Origin: CAZDUS01 sp964508705
GTDB lineage: Bacteria; Verrucomicrobiota; Kiritimatiellia; CAIKKV01; CAITUY01
Assembly (NCBI GenBank): GCA_964508705.1
Contig: CAZDUS010000018.1
Location: forward strand, 1-36,330
Direction of reading: 5' to 3'
Length of the DNA stretch: 36,330 nt
Under the pieces are notes generated by a model. The model saw nothing but the letters and a program-made list of their open reading frames with translations, was not told the origin of the DNA and did no database searches. Both the position numbers and the translations under genes were made by a program. Shown here piece by piece: positions 15,534 to 24,094 of this stretch (the first letter of the stretch is position 1; the number at the start of each line of letters is the position of its first letter).

Positions 15534-16694
15534 ATGAACCGTGCGTCACAGACCATGCGGATAGATATTCCTCCCGACCTCAGGGAGGAAATGCGCCATA
15601 TGGGCCGCCACACGCGCCGCCGGGTCATGTCAACGCCCGCACCCTCCCGCGCATCTGAAAAGGAACACTCACCCATCGGCGACAGCGATTTCCAGGAACT
15701 ATTCCAAAACGTCTATGATGGCGCTTTGATGACCGATCTCAATGGAATCATTTTGGATGCCAATCTGCGCGCCGAGGATTTCCTGCAGTTTACCCGCAAG
15801 GAACTCTGCGGCATGAGCCTGATAGACGTCATTTCCGGCGCCGACGCCTCCACAATCTCAACCCTTCAGTCCAGCCTTAAAAACGACCGCTTCATTCTCA
15901 TTCAAGCCCATTGCACCCGTAAGGACAGATTTCTTTTCCCTACCGAAATCGCCATCAATCGCGTCCGGGTCCGCGATCAAATGCTGCTGTGCTGCTTCAT
16001 CCGCGACATCACCTGGCGCCGTCAAGCTGAGGAAATGTTACGAACGGTCAATAACGCTTTCCAGAATAGCGCCACGGGCATTGCGGTCGTAGACCAGGAG
16101 GGTCAACTGGATTACGTCAATCTAGCCGCCGCCAAACTCTGGAACATGGAAAGCCCGAAAAAAATGAAGGGGACAAACCTTATGTCCCTGCTCCCGGACC
16201 CGGCTCAAGGCAAGGATCTTATCTCCTGCGCCTTGAAGGGGCAGAGCTGGTCAGGCGAAACCATTCTCTACAAGGTGAATATCCCCGTCCATATCCGCAT
16301 CGACGCCGTCGCGAACCGTGACATGGATGAAAATATCGTCGGCATAGTCCTATCTTTCCTTGACGTGAGCGACACCAAACGCGCCGAGGAGGCGGAGAAA
16401 AAAACGGAGCAACAGCGGGTGATGATGGAAAGCATCGGGGCCGCCTGTCACCATCTGGGGCAGCCTGCAACGGTGCTTCTGGCCAGTCTCGAACTCATGA
16501 CGAGGATTGGCAACTCCGATCACCACATGAGCGCCGAATTGCTAAACTCCAGCATAGAGGCCGCCGAATCTCTTCGAAAAATGTTGCACGACTTGAACGA
16601 TATTTCCGAATACAAGACGTCATCATACCTCGACGGCCAAGGTGGCGCCAAAGTCGAAACACGCATATTGACGTTGGACAGTTCGTCTAATTGA
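15534..16694 (+). CDS. PAS-PAS sensory protein with histidine-kinase-like helix but no ATPase domain
   Basis: This soluble 386-residue protein has no membrane segment or signal peptide. The first PAS domain is at about 52-165 (FQELFQNVYDGALMTDLNG ... FIRDITWRRQAEE) and the second at about 170-285 (NAFQNSATGIAVVDQEG ... VLSFLDVSDTKRAEE). A helical region (290-360) contains ESIGAACHHLGQPATVLLAS, which looks like the H-box of a histidine-kinase dimerisation domain with H306 or H307 as candidate phosphoacceptor. The protein ends about 25 residues after a second helix, so the N, G1 and G2 boxes of an ATPase domain are missing. It could be phosphorylated in trans, act by protein contact, or be a remnant. 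Its stop codon abuts the stop of the convergent glycosyltransferase gene. No response regulator is adjacent. Confidence 0.8.
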   Translation: MNRASQTMRIDIPPDLREEMRHMGRHTRRRVMSTPAPSRASEKEHSPIGDSDFQELFQNVYDGALMTDLNGIILDANLRAEDFLQFTRKELCGMSLIDVISGADASTISTLQSSLKNDRFILIQAHCTRKDRFLFPTEIAINRVRVRDQMLLCCFIRDITWRRQAEEMLRTVNNAFQNSATGIAVVDQEGQLDYVNLAAAKLWNMESPKKMKGTNLMSLLPDPAQGKDLISCALKGQSWSGETILYKVNIPVHIRIDAVANRDMDENIVGIVLSFLDVSDTKRAEEAEKKTEQQRVMMESIGAACHHLGQPATVLLASLELMTRIGNSDHHMSAELLNSSIEAAESLRKMLHDLNDISEYKTSSYLDGQGGAKVETRILTLDSSSN

Positions 16695-17819
16695 TCAGAC
16701 GTCCACGGATTTCCGGAAACACGCCACAATCTCATCTGCCGTTCGCTCCCACCGGAAAGAAGACGCACGCTGTCGAGCCTCGTCAATCATGCCACGGCGT
16801 TCCTCTGGCGTCATCGCCAGCAATTCACCCAAACAACGCTCACAATCCTCCGCCGATCCGTCAAAATAACGCACACACTCGCCGCCGACCTCGGGTATCG
16901 AGCCGGAACGTGTCGTAAGCACCGGAGCCCCTGCCACCATCGCTTCAAGCACCGGCAACCCAAACCCTTCATATAGCGACGGAAAAACAAATGCCGCGGC
17001 ATGCTGATAGAGCGCGGCCAGATCTCCACGGGACAAGCCTCTCATTCTAACCACACGTTCCGCGTGTGTCATCCCGGCCAGCACCGCCTTGACGGTCGCC
17101 TCCCCCCGCCCTTCCCCTCCAACCAAAACCAGTCTGACAAGATGCCTGCCGAAAACCTTATCCATTGCCTGCAACAATGTGTGAACATTCTTATGCGGAT
17201 AAGTATTCGCAACGCACAAAACATAGGAACCATCCGACACGATCGAAGGCCTTGCTGGCTCACACGAGGACATACTGAACAATGAGTCTACCGCAGGGCA
17301 CACCACCTGGACTCGACCTTCAGGAATTCGCACATATTTCAATATCTCTGACCTACTGAACTCCGATAGGGTTAACACGCGAGTCGCCCTTCGAGCCGCC
17401 ATTGGAACCAACACACTGGTTGCCCAATAAGCCATCCGGGACAAATCTTCAGGAAAAGCCTTATACTGCATATCCAGAATAGAAACCACCTGACGACATG
17501 ACGCCAGTATTGGCGCCGTGTAACCCGGCGACCACAAGACATCAATCCCGGCACGCGCCACCGCCACCGGAAGCTGAATCTGTTCGCGCAGAATCCGATG
17601 AACTCGACACCGGGCGTTGAAATCCAACGCAACCAAGCTCACTCCAGGGAAAGAGCCATAGGCCTTATCCAAAACCTGATGGTTCTCGCGGTTTGTAAAC
17701 AATGTCCATTCAATATCCGGATGCCGCGGAATAGCATGGTTCAACACATCCCGCACATAAGTCTCTGATCCTCCCACTTCACCGGGAATCAGAAATAAAG
17801 TGTTAACGCCAACCCGCAT
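16695..17819 (-). CDS. GT4-type glycosyltransferase
   Basis: This 374-residue protein has a two-Rossmann GT-B layout. The N-terminal donor-independent half starts MRVGVNTLFLIPGEVGGSET and the C-terminal half carries YVLCVANTYPHKNVHTLLQA, RVVRMRGLSRGDLAALYQHA and the E-x7-E motif YEGFGLPVLEA (E284, E292). Such retaining enzymes (mannosyl-, glucosyl- or rhamnosyltransferases) build lipopolysaccharide or exopolysaccharide; the sugar cannot be predicted. I chose the ATG next to the Rossmann strand. Another ATG 54 bases upstream (MRYPES) would sit 8 bases past the preceding gene, and the frame stays open further still, overlapping that gene. It is the last gene of the glycosylation operon. Confidence 0.88.
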   Translation of the reverse strand: MRVGVNTLFLIPGEVGGSETYVRDVLNHAIPRHPDIEWTLFTNRENHQVLDKAYGSFPGVSLVALDFNARCRVHRILREQIQLPVAVARAGIDVLWSPGYTAPILASCRQVVSILDMQYKAFPEDLSRMAYWATSVLVPMAARRATRVLTLSEFSRSEILKYVRIPEGRVQVVCPAVDSLFSMSSCEPARPSIVSDGSYVLCVANTYPHKNVHTLLQAMDKVFGRHLVRLVLVGGEGRGEATVKAVLAGMTHAERVVRMRGLSRGDLAALYQHAAAFVFPSLYEGFGLPVLEAMVAGAPVLTTRSGSIPEVGGECVRYFDGSAEDCERCLGELLAMTPEERRGMIDEARQRASSFRWERTADEIVACFRKSVDV

Positions 17820-17881
17820 CTTGTTCCGCACTTCATCTTCTGTGTTCTGGATTTTAGATTCTGGATACCGCATCGCCCCCC

Positions 17882-18643
17882 CTACAACACCCTGTACAAC
17901 AATGACAATACACAATAATGGCCAAAGTGCATCAATACATGTCTCCGCTCTCCCGGCCGCGCATGACGTCGCGCCGTCAATAAAGTCTCCCACGCCGCAC
18001 TCCGGTATGCCGCACCATTCTTTGATACAGAATGCCATCTGAAGTTCGCAAGAAACCTGTTTATATACAGGGGCGGCATACAACGCCCAAGCCGCAACCA
18101 GTAATCGTAATCCATGGAATACATGAGATCCCGACTGATTTCTCCCGTTGCCTTGTACGCTTTCGCCGTGAAAAACGTTGAGGGCTGGGAAATGAAATCA
18201 CGCCTGAGTAACCTTGAATACCCATATCGCCGCGATTGCGAAACCTTGTAACGGGTTATGGACTTCCGTATCTCACGGTCCTCTTCATCAATAATCCGGC
18301 AATCTCCGAAGCACCATTCGAATGGAGCCTGCCGATAAGCGGAGGCTACGCACCCCAAAGCTCCAGCTTCATAGGTGTCATCGGAATTAAGCCACGCCAG
18401 AATATCCCCGGACGCCATTCGGAATCCCTTGTTGATGGCATCACTCTGCCCTCCGTCTGGTTCCGATATCCATTTTAATCGATCGCCATATCGGCGAAGA
18501 ATATCCAAAGACACGTCTGTCGACCCAGCATCCATCACCAGGTACTCAAGCTCAAAATCACCTTCCTGCCCTAAAACGCTTTTTATGGTTCGTTCAAGAT
18601 ATCGACCTTGATTAAATGATGGCGTAACGATGGAAATTTTCAC
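17882..18643 (-). CDS. GT2 family glycosyltransferase
   Basis: This 253-residue protein has a GT-A fold with KISIVTPSFNQGRYLERTI at the N-terminus, the acidic YLVMDAGSTD (35-43), SEPDGGQSDAINKGF (60-74) and a DxD-like WLNSDDT (84-90). The last 60 residues hold a basic amphipathic stretch. GTG start codon: GTGA overlaps the stop of the radical SAM gene by 4 bases, so the two are translationally coupled. It transfers a sugar from a nucleotide or lipid donor; acceptor unknown. It closely fits the SpsA-like GT2 group with GGQSDA that is common in surface-polysaccharide clusters. Confidence 0.9.
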   Translation of the reverse strand: MKISIVTPSFNQGRYLERTIKSVLGQEGDFELEYLVMDAGSTDVSLDILRRYGDRLKWISEPDGGQSDAINKGFRMASGDILAWLNSDDTYEAGALGCVASAYRQAPFEWCFGDCRIIDEEDREIRKSITRYKVSQSRRYGYSRLLRRDFISQPSTFFTAKAYKATGEISRDLMYSMDYDYWLRLGRCMPPLYINRFLANFRWHSVSKNGAAYRSAAWETLLTARRHARPGERRHVLMHFGHYCVLSLLYRVL

Positions 18644-20061
18644 GACGACCTCACCACTTTACTCAAAGTTCCAAGCCCCTTCCAAGCCATGGGAATCAGC
18701 CTGGGATTGACAATCAAATGCGCCACCTGTCTCGCGACAACCTGTGGCCGAAAGTAAAACGCCTTGATCATCTCTGCCCGCGCCGATTCCAACTGCTCCC
18801 GTGTAAACCCATGTGGAACAAACACCGTATTCAACACATTCATCCTTTTCCAATCGCGCTCAAAAGCCCCATGCCTCCCTGCTATTTCGTAAAGTTCACT
18901 GCCGGGAAACGGCGTCATCTGCATCACGCTAATGTCATCCAGCCCCAGCGAGCATGCCAATGCCTTTGTCTTCGCCAGAGAGTCCGCTGTCTCTCCAGGG
19001 AAGCCAACAATGAAAAAACCCTTGGTTCTCAACCCGGCCTTACGGCTCCATCTTACTGCGGCCCGGATCTGCTCCACATCCAGCCGCTTGTGCATGGCCT
19101 TCAATATTTCCGGATCCCCGCTTTCCACCCCGTAGGAAATGTGCCAACACCCCGCCTTGCGCATCAGTTTCAACAACTCCAAATCAACACGATCAGCCCG
19201 CCCCAGACATGACCAACTCAGGCCAAGGCGTAACTCAATCAACCGCTCACAAAAATCGCGGACACGCTCCTTCGACAATACAAAGGTGTCATCTTCAATT
19301 AATAGTTCCCGTACTCCGTGCCTTTCATATAAATCCCGTACAAGTTCCACAGCATACCGGGGTGAATATGCCCGACAGCGATTCCCGAATACCGACCGGT
19401 CGCAGAAAACGCATTGGTTCGGACACCCGCGGGTAAGCACCACGGAGGCGCATGGCCATCGCCGTATCCGCCCCGGCGAAGGGTGAAAGTTGCGCGGAAA
19501 CCCTTCCAGCAAGTCCCAGGCAGGCAACGGCAGGCTATCTAGGTCGTGGATCAGGGGACGAGCCTCCAACCGCCGTATTTCCGCTCCTTCACGAACAGCC
19601 GTTCCCGCCACCGCAGGATATCGTTCGCCATTGGTGACACGCTTTAGAATCTCGCAAAGCGTTTGCTCCCCCTCGCCGATGACAGCCATGTCAAAAGCAG
19701 GAAACGAAATCATCGTTTCCTCTGGAATAGACGTCACATGACACCCTCCGATCAGGGTTAATACCTGCGGCATAGCCGTCTTCACCCGTCGCGCCAGGTC
19801 CGCCGCCTGTACAATCTCCGACGTTGTAGCCGTAAAACCAACAACATCTGGCTTGAACGCAAGCACTTCGCTCAAAGCAACGTCCGGCGACAAATTACGC
19901 GCCGACGCCTCCACCACGGAAACAGCAACCCCCAACTGACGGGCTACCGCAGCCAGACAAAGCAAACCGAAGGAGGGTTCCGTGCTGGCCGCCCCGGCAA
20001 AAACACCATATCGCTCCGAAACATTTACTGGGGATGAAACAAGAACAAGTCGGGGCATCAT
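18640..20061 (-). CDS. B12-binding radical SAM protein
   Basis: This 473-residue protein has an N-terminal cobalamin-binding-like domain (about 1-150) with DVVGFTATTSEIVQAADLA and LIGGCHVTSIPEE. The classical His of DxHxxG is not obvious, so cobalamin binding is uncertain. Then comes a radical SAM barrel with the [4Fe-4S] motif RGCPNQCVFC (C213, C217, C220), the Gly-rich YGVESGDPEILKAMHKRL and FFIVGFPGET. Family members methylate or rearrange unactivated carbons on lipids, sugars or hopanoids. In this operon a sugar or lipid-carrier substrate is plausible but unproven. ATGA overlap with DUF2304 upstream and GTGA overlap with the GT2 gene downstream. Confidence 0.9.
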   Translation of the reverse strand: MMPRLVLVSSPVNVSERYGVFAGAASTEPSFGLLCLAAVARQLGVAVSVVEASARNLSPDVALSEVLAFKPDVVGFTATTSEIVQAADLARRVKTAMPQVLTLIGGCHVTSIPEETMISFPAFDMAVIGEGEQTLCEILKRVTNGERYPAVAGTAVREGAEIRRLEARPLIHDLDSLPLPAWDLLEGFPRNFHPSPGRIRRWPCASVVLTRGCPNQCVFCDRSVFGNRCRAYSPRYAVELVRDLYERHGVRELLIEDDTFVLSKERVRDFCERLIELRLGLSWSCLGRADRVDLELLKLMRKAGCWHISYGVESGDPEILKAMHKRLDVEQIRAAVRWSRKAGLRTKGFFIVGFPGETADSLAKTKALACSLGLDDISVMQMTPFPGSELYEIAGRHGAFERDWKRMNVLNTVFVPHGFTREQLESARAEMIKAFYFRPQVVARQVAHLIVNPRLIPMAWKGLGTLSKVVRSS

Positions 20062-20444
20062 GAGTTTTGTGGGTCCGTTACTGTTTTTTCCACCATGGAT
20101 GTTGATGCTTGCGCACGTTCACGCTCCACAGCCGCCAATCGTTGCGTTAATCGTTTAATTTGACGGCGATGGGTGGAGATAATCCAGGAAAACTGCAAGC
20201 ACATGAGCAAAATGACCACAAACCCAAGCAGGAACATGGTGGTTGTCGGCGTCACCGCTCCAATAAGCTCTGACAATTTGACCAGCCAGTCGTAATTCAA
20301 GACCAACAGCAATATTCCCACTCCTATCCCAAGCCATAACCAGCAATAGGCAATGTCAAGATGCCCTCGCTGAACAAGCCGAATCACAACCGCCAGAATC
20401 ATTAATGCAACAACCACTGAAGCGATCAATTGCTGGGGCAACAT
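20058..20444 (-). CDS. DUF2304 membrane protein
   Basis: This 128-residue protein has three hydrophobic helices (about 5-24, 31-49 and 66-90) and a charged C-terminal coiled coil (RRQIKRLTQRLAAVERERA). Size, topology and the neighbouring DPM1-type glycosyltransferase fit DUF2304, which typically accompanies polyprenyl-phosphate glycosyltransferases and may anchor or assist them at the membrane. It is 13 bases after the glycosyltransferase gene and overlaps the radical SAM gene by ATGA. Confidence 0.85.
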   Translation of the reverse strand: MLPQQLIASVVVALMILAVVIRLVQRGHLDIAYCWLWLGIGVGILLLVLNYDWLVKLSELIGAVTPTTTMFLLGFVVILLMCLQFSWIISTHRRQIKRLTQRLAAVERERAQASTSMVEKTVTDPQNS

Positions 20445-20457
20445 GACACAAACCTCC

Positions 20458-21210
20458 TCACAAGGATTTCAACCGCTTTTCCCATACGCGCCAGACGGGA
20501 GCGTTCAACATCACCACAAACACCGATAGCAACATCTTGATCCCGTAATAAATCGGCTTCCATCCCGAGTGCATGGAAACCCCTCCCTCCCGATTAGACA
20601 TCCTGACCGGCACTTCCGCTATCCGCAACCCGCTCAAATGCGCCATCAACAAGACGTCCGCATCCGGGTAGTCGCAAGGGAATACCCCGCTAGCCAATAA
20701 CGTCAGAGCCCTGCCATTAAGCGCCTGAAACCCGCTCGTCGGATCCGAAAACCATCGCCGGGTAAGTATAAACAGCAGTACGGCGAAGAATCGATGCCCG
20801 GCCTTTCGCAGGAACGGCACTGTTATGGTTCCTCCCATGGCGCCATACCTGGACCCCACAACCATGTCCGCCTTCCCATTATTGAATGGTTCCAACAGAA
20901 GCGGTATTTCTCTAGCCAAATGCTGTCCATCACTGTCCATTTGGACAACAATGTTATATCCGGCCCGCATCGCGTAAAGGTACGCGGTTTCCAAGCTTAC
21001 CCCATACCCCATGTTCACCGCATGCGGCAACACATCAGCCCCGGCTTTCAGCGCCTCTTCCGCCGTGTTGTCCATCGAGGTGTCATCAATAACCACAATG
21101 TCGGCGCCCGGAAGAGCAGACTTGATTTCCCGAATGACCTGCCCGATTCTACCCGCCTCATTATGGGCAGGCATCACTACCAGCAGTTTCGGCAACGTTG
21201 ACTCATTCAT
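20458..21210 (-). CDS. DPM1-type polyprenyl-phosphate glycosyltransferase (GT2)
   Basis: This 250-residue protein has the hallmarks of dolichol-phosphate mannosyltransferase-like enzymes: VVMPAHNEAGRIGQVI, VVIDDTSMDNT, NMGYGVSLETAYLYA, the DxD motif VQMDSDGQH (D92, D94), then DPTSGFQALNGRAL and PVRMSNREGGVSMHS. It should load a sugar onto a lipid carrier on the cytosolic face. Near its C-terminus one amphipathic or membrane segment (about 222-238) is visible. I use the ATG 5 codons before the first beta strand; upstream in-frame ATGs exist, but those codons lie in the divergent promoter region. It is the first gene of the glycosylation operon, divergent from the TPR membrane protein with about 75 bases between them. 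Confidence 0.92.
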   Translation of the reverse strand: MNESTLPKLLVVMPAHNEAGRIGQVIREIKSALPGADIVVIDDTSMDNTAEEALKAGADVLPHAVNMGYGVSLETAYLYAMRAGYNIVVQMDSDGQHLAREIPLLLEPFNNGKADMVVGSRYGAMGGTITVPFLRKAGHRFFAVLLFILTRRWFSDPTSGFQALNGRALTLLASGVFPCDYPDADVLLMAHLSGLRIAEVPVRMSNREGGVSMHSGWKPIYYGIKMLLSVFVVMLNAPVWRVWEKRLKSL

Positions 21211-21286
21211 CCCATTTAATCTATAAGTTATTCCCTTAGTCTGCCACTGCATTTTACCGAAAAGACTCTTGGTCAAGGAAACACTC

Positions 21287-23368
21287 ATGAATAAAATCGT
21301 CCGCTGGTTCCCCCTGATATTGGTTGCCACGGGTATACTCGCCTATGCCAACAGCTTTTCGGCGCCTTTCATTCTGGATGACGCCCGCGTCATCACAGGC
21401 AATCCCAACATCCATACGCTGTGGCCACCCTGGAAAGCCGTTTACGTCCCCACTCGCTGGGTCGCGGATATATCGTTTGCAATCAACTTGGCCATTAGCG
21501 GCTTCACCCCCGCCGATTTCAGGATCACCAACATCCTGATCCATATTACCGCCGGCCTTTTCCTGTTTGGGGTCATTCGGCGAACCCTGCTTCTACCCCG
21601 CTTTAACGGTCGCTTTGAACACCATGCGAGTTGGGTAGCCCTCACTACTGCATTGTTGTGGATTGCCCACCCCCTGCAGACAGGCTGCGTCACCTATATT
21701 GCCCAACGTATCGAAGCCTTGATGGGAATGTTTTTTCTCGCCACTCTCTATTGCTTCATCCGGGCAGTTTCTTCTCCTTCCCCGCGCCTTTGGACCAATC
21801 TCACTATCGCCGTTTGCGCCATCGGCATGGGCACCAAGGAGGTCATGGTAACAGCACCCATCCTCATCCTCATCTATGACGGCATTCTTGCTTCACCCTC
21901 TTGGCGGGAAGCTTTGCGCTCGCGCTGGAAAACCCATTTGGCCCTGTTCCTAACTATAGGCATCTTGGCGCTTCTGCTTCTAATGGGCATCGGCATTGCC
22001 ACAGGACAGGGCGTTACACTTGTGACCCTAAGGATAAGCCCATGGCGCTACCTCCTCACCCAGACGGAAGTCATTACCCACTACCTGCGCCTATCCTTTG
22101 TCCCGACCTCGTTATGCCTGAATTACAATTGGCCCATGGCAAATGGACTTGCGGACGTCTGGCCAAGTGCCTGCTTCATTACCACTCTCGGTGCCATTAC
22201 ACTGCTCGGGCTTCTTTCTCGCAAAGCGTTTGCCTTCCCTTTGGTCTGGATGTTTATTATCCTGGCACCCACATCAAGCATCCTTCCTATAGCCGATGCC
22301 GCCTTTGAACATCGCATGTACCTTCCTCTCGCCGGCGTTCTGGTCTTAACTGCCGTCGGAGGACATTCCCTGTGGAGGCGATTCTCCAATAAGATTGCAC
22401 GCCGTGACCTGGTCCACGCCGTCGCTATCGTTCTCATTGCCGCCCCAACCGTTTGGTTCATATCCCTGACCGCCTTACGCAATACAGATTATCTATCCAC
22501 TGAAGCCATGTGGAAGGACGTCATCAAAAAAAGGCCCGATAGCCCCAGAGGTTACATATCACTCTCTCAATCACTGATTCACCAGGGAGAAGACAAAGCC
22601 GCAATTCGCATCCTCAGCGACGCATTGTCTCGTTTGCCGGATCTTTCAAAAATATCCTATGAGGAAATACGCCAGCAGTGGAATGCCGGCAAATACATTC
22701 CTTACCTAGATTATGCGGATATCCACAATTTACTCGGCGTCGCCAACCTGAACTCCGGGAACACTAACGCCGCCATCAGTAATTTCATGGAATCCATGCG
22801 CATATCCCCCTATCGCCCAATGTCATACCTGAACATTGGCCGTATCGCCATGGCTCAAAAGAAATATCAGGAAGCAACAATGTGGATCAGATTCGCCCAT
22901 CAGTATGCCCCCAATAATGAAGATACGCTCTGCATGCTTGCTTCTCTCATGGCAATTCAAAAAAACTGGCCGGCCGCCGCTAAGTATTTCGAAAAGCCTC
23001 TAAAACTCAATCCGACGCTCGGTTTTGCCCGCGCACAACTTGCCTGGATACTGGCAACTTGCCCGGACGCCTCCGTCAGAAATGGACCAAAGGCCGTGGA
23101 ATGGGCGTTGCCTCTCATCCCCATGAGTGAAGGCATCAGTGCGCGCGCCCATGACATCCTTGCCGCCGCTTATGCTGAAGCTGGAGATTTTGACAAGGCT
23201 ATTCAGCACGCCGAAATATCGCTAAAACTCTTTCCAAAGAGCGCCGAACCGGTGATTTCGGAAGAATCCTCTTCCACACAAAGTTCGCCACAGGAGTTCT
23301 CAGAAAAAACAGTCTCCCGTCGTATGAACCTGTACAAGCAAGGGATTCCTTACCACGAAACGCCTTGA
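21287..23368 (+). CDS. polytopic membrane glycosyltransferase-like protein with TPR tail (TMTC-like)
   Basis: This 693-residue protein has a signature just after the first helix, NSFSAPFILDDARVITGNP (D31-D32), and about ten hydrophobic segments up to about residue 395. This resembles GT-C enzymes of the TMTC or O-mannosyltransferase type, which use lipid-linked sugars and carry a catalytic acidic pair in the first extracytoplasmic loop. The second part (about 410-660) is tetratricopeptide repeats, for example YISLSQSLIHQGEDKAAIRI, NLLGVANLNSGNTNAAISNF and LAAAYAEAGDFDKAIQHAEI. AAGGAA lies 6 bases before the chosen ATG; a TTG 18 bases upstream is in frame. Divergence from a DPM1-type gene that would make its lipid-linked donor supports a shared protein-glycosylation pathway, as inference. 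Confidence 0.75.
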   Translation: MNKIVRWFPLILVATGILAYANSFSAPFILDDARVITGNPNIHTLWPPWKAVYVPTRWVADISFAINLAISGFTPADFRITNILIHITAGLFLFGVIRRTLLLPRFNGRFEHHASWVALTTALLWIAHPLQTGCVTYIAQRIEALMGMFFLATLYCFIRAVSSPSPRLWTNLTIAVCAIGMGTKEVMVTAPILILIYDGILASPSWREALRSRWKTHLALFLTIGILALLLLMGIGIATGQGVTLVTLRISPWRYLLTQTEVITHYLRLSFVPTSLCLNYNWPMANGLADVWPSACFITTLGAITLLGLLSRKAFAFPLVWMFIILAPTSSILPIADAAFEHRMYLPLAGVLVLTAVGGHSLWRRFSNKIARRDLVHAVAIVLIAAPTVWFISLTALRNTDYLSTEAMWKDVIKKRPDSPRGYISLSQSLIHQGEDKAAIRILSDALSRLPDLSKISYEEIRQQWNAGKYIPYLDYADIHNLLGVANLNSGNTNAAISNFMESMRISPYRPMSYLNIGRIAMAQKKYQEATMWIRFAHQYAPNNEDTLCMLASLMAIQKNWPAAAKYFEKPLKLNPTLGFARAQLAWILATCPDASVRNGPKAVEWALPLIPMSEGISARAHDILAAAYAEAGDFDKAIQHAEISLKLFPKSAEPVISEESSSTQSSPQEFSEKTVSRRMNLYKQGIPYHETP

Positions 23369-23500
23369 TCGAAATATCAGGTTCAACTGCTGACCAAATG
23401 GCTCAGGACAGGAAAACAAATGAAATTCCCCTTCGGGGAAGAGGCAAGGGGGTCATTCGAAACCAGTCAGGAAATCCATCCCACGCCTTAGCCTCAAAAA

Positions 23501-23536
23501 AAACACAGGACCCCGGTTTTCCGGGGCCCTGTGTTT
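23501..23536 (-). terminator. intrinsic terminator of the major pilin gene
   Basis: A 16-base stem (AAACACAGGACCCCGG paired with CCGGGGCCCTGTGTTT, one mismatch) closes on a TTTT/AAAA loop. In the minus direction it is followed by a run of eight T and lies about 30 bases after the pilin stop. In the plus direction no T-run follows the stem, so it serves the pilin gene best but may also stop the plus-strand TPR gene. Confidence 0.88.
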
Positions 23537-23567
23537 GTATCATATCTAAACTATGTGACTAACCGAC

Positions 23568-23888
23568 TCAATGCCCAGAAACATTGCAATCTGCTTCAGT
23601 TCCAATGGCATTGTAGGTGTAGGTACCGCCCGCCGGGCACACCGGAGCCGCCTTCATATAAGCATCAACTTCGGTCGTTGTAACGGGCGCGTCTTGCGTC
23701 TGCTTTTTCTCCAGCGCCCACTGCTCTTTGCCGGATTCAATCTGGCGAATGTTGTTAATACAAGCGTTCAACTGCGATTGTGTCCTGGCCTTCATAAACG
23801 AAGGAATGGCGATTGCCGCCAACAAACCGATAATCGCGACCACAATCATGATCTCAACCAACGTGAAACCCATCTTATTCTTCTTCAT
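23568..23888 (-). CDS. major type IV pilin / type II major pseudopilin
   Basis: This 106-residue prepilin has leader MKKNKMG, then FTLVEIMIVVAIIGLLAAIAIPSF: cleavage after G7, Phe +1, Glu +5 (E12), and the AIPSF turn. The helix continues KARTQSQLNACINNIRQIESGKEQW, a pattern typical of short Verrucomicrobia/Kiritimatiellota/Lentisphaerae PulG-like pilins. Cys84 and Cys101 (PVCPAGGTY and EADCNVSGH) could form the C-terminal disulfide loop. An AAGGAGAA ribosome binding site is 7 bases before the ATG. It has its own sigma-54 promoter and terminator, which fits a highly expressed single-gene unit. It probably supplies the main subunit of the fibre exported through the secretin. Confidence 0.93.
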   Translation of the reverse strand: MKKNKMGFTLVEIMIVVAIIGLLAAIAIPSFMKARTQSQLNACINNIRQIESGKEQWALEKKQTQDAPVTTTEVDAYMKAAPVCPAGGTYTYNAIGTEADCNVSGH

Positions 23889-23952
23889 TTTCTTTCTCCT
23901 TCTTCTTTTTTTTACTGCTGGCTAACTAACCAACATTCTTGAGTATCAATAT

Positions 23953-23970
23953 AAGCAGTCTCTATGCCAA
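23953..23970 (-). promoter_or_regulatory. sigma-54 promoter of the major pilin gene
   Basis: On the minus strand TTGGCAT (23970-23964) and CTGCTT hold the invariant GG and GC doublets exactly 10 bases apart, as in the consensus TGGCAC-N5-TTGC. The predicted start lies near 23943, giving a leader of about 55 bases. The next gene upstream encodes an NtrC-type activator with the GAFTGA sigma-54 contact motif, which strengthens the call. Confidence 0.75.
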
Positions 23971-24094
23971 CTCTAAAAACGATCTTACTTTGTCCTTTTT
24001 TTCACAAGAAACACCTATTATCACACAAAAACGACCCTCCATTCTCAAGATTGGAAACAGCCTCTCGCTTAAACAGCACTTTCACTGCCCTGTC

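Noticed and set aside
17820..18083. N-terminal extension of the GT4 glycosyltransferase overlapping the preceding GT2 gene
   Set aside because: The extension is Cys-rich antisense-free overlap with a well-conserved gene in another frame; family members start at the first beta strand.
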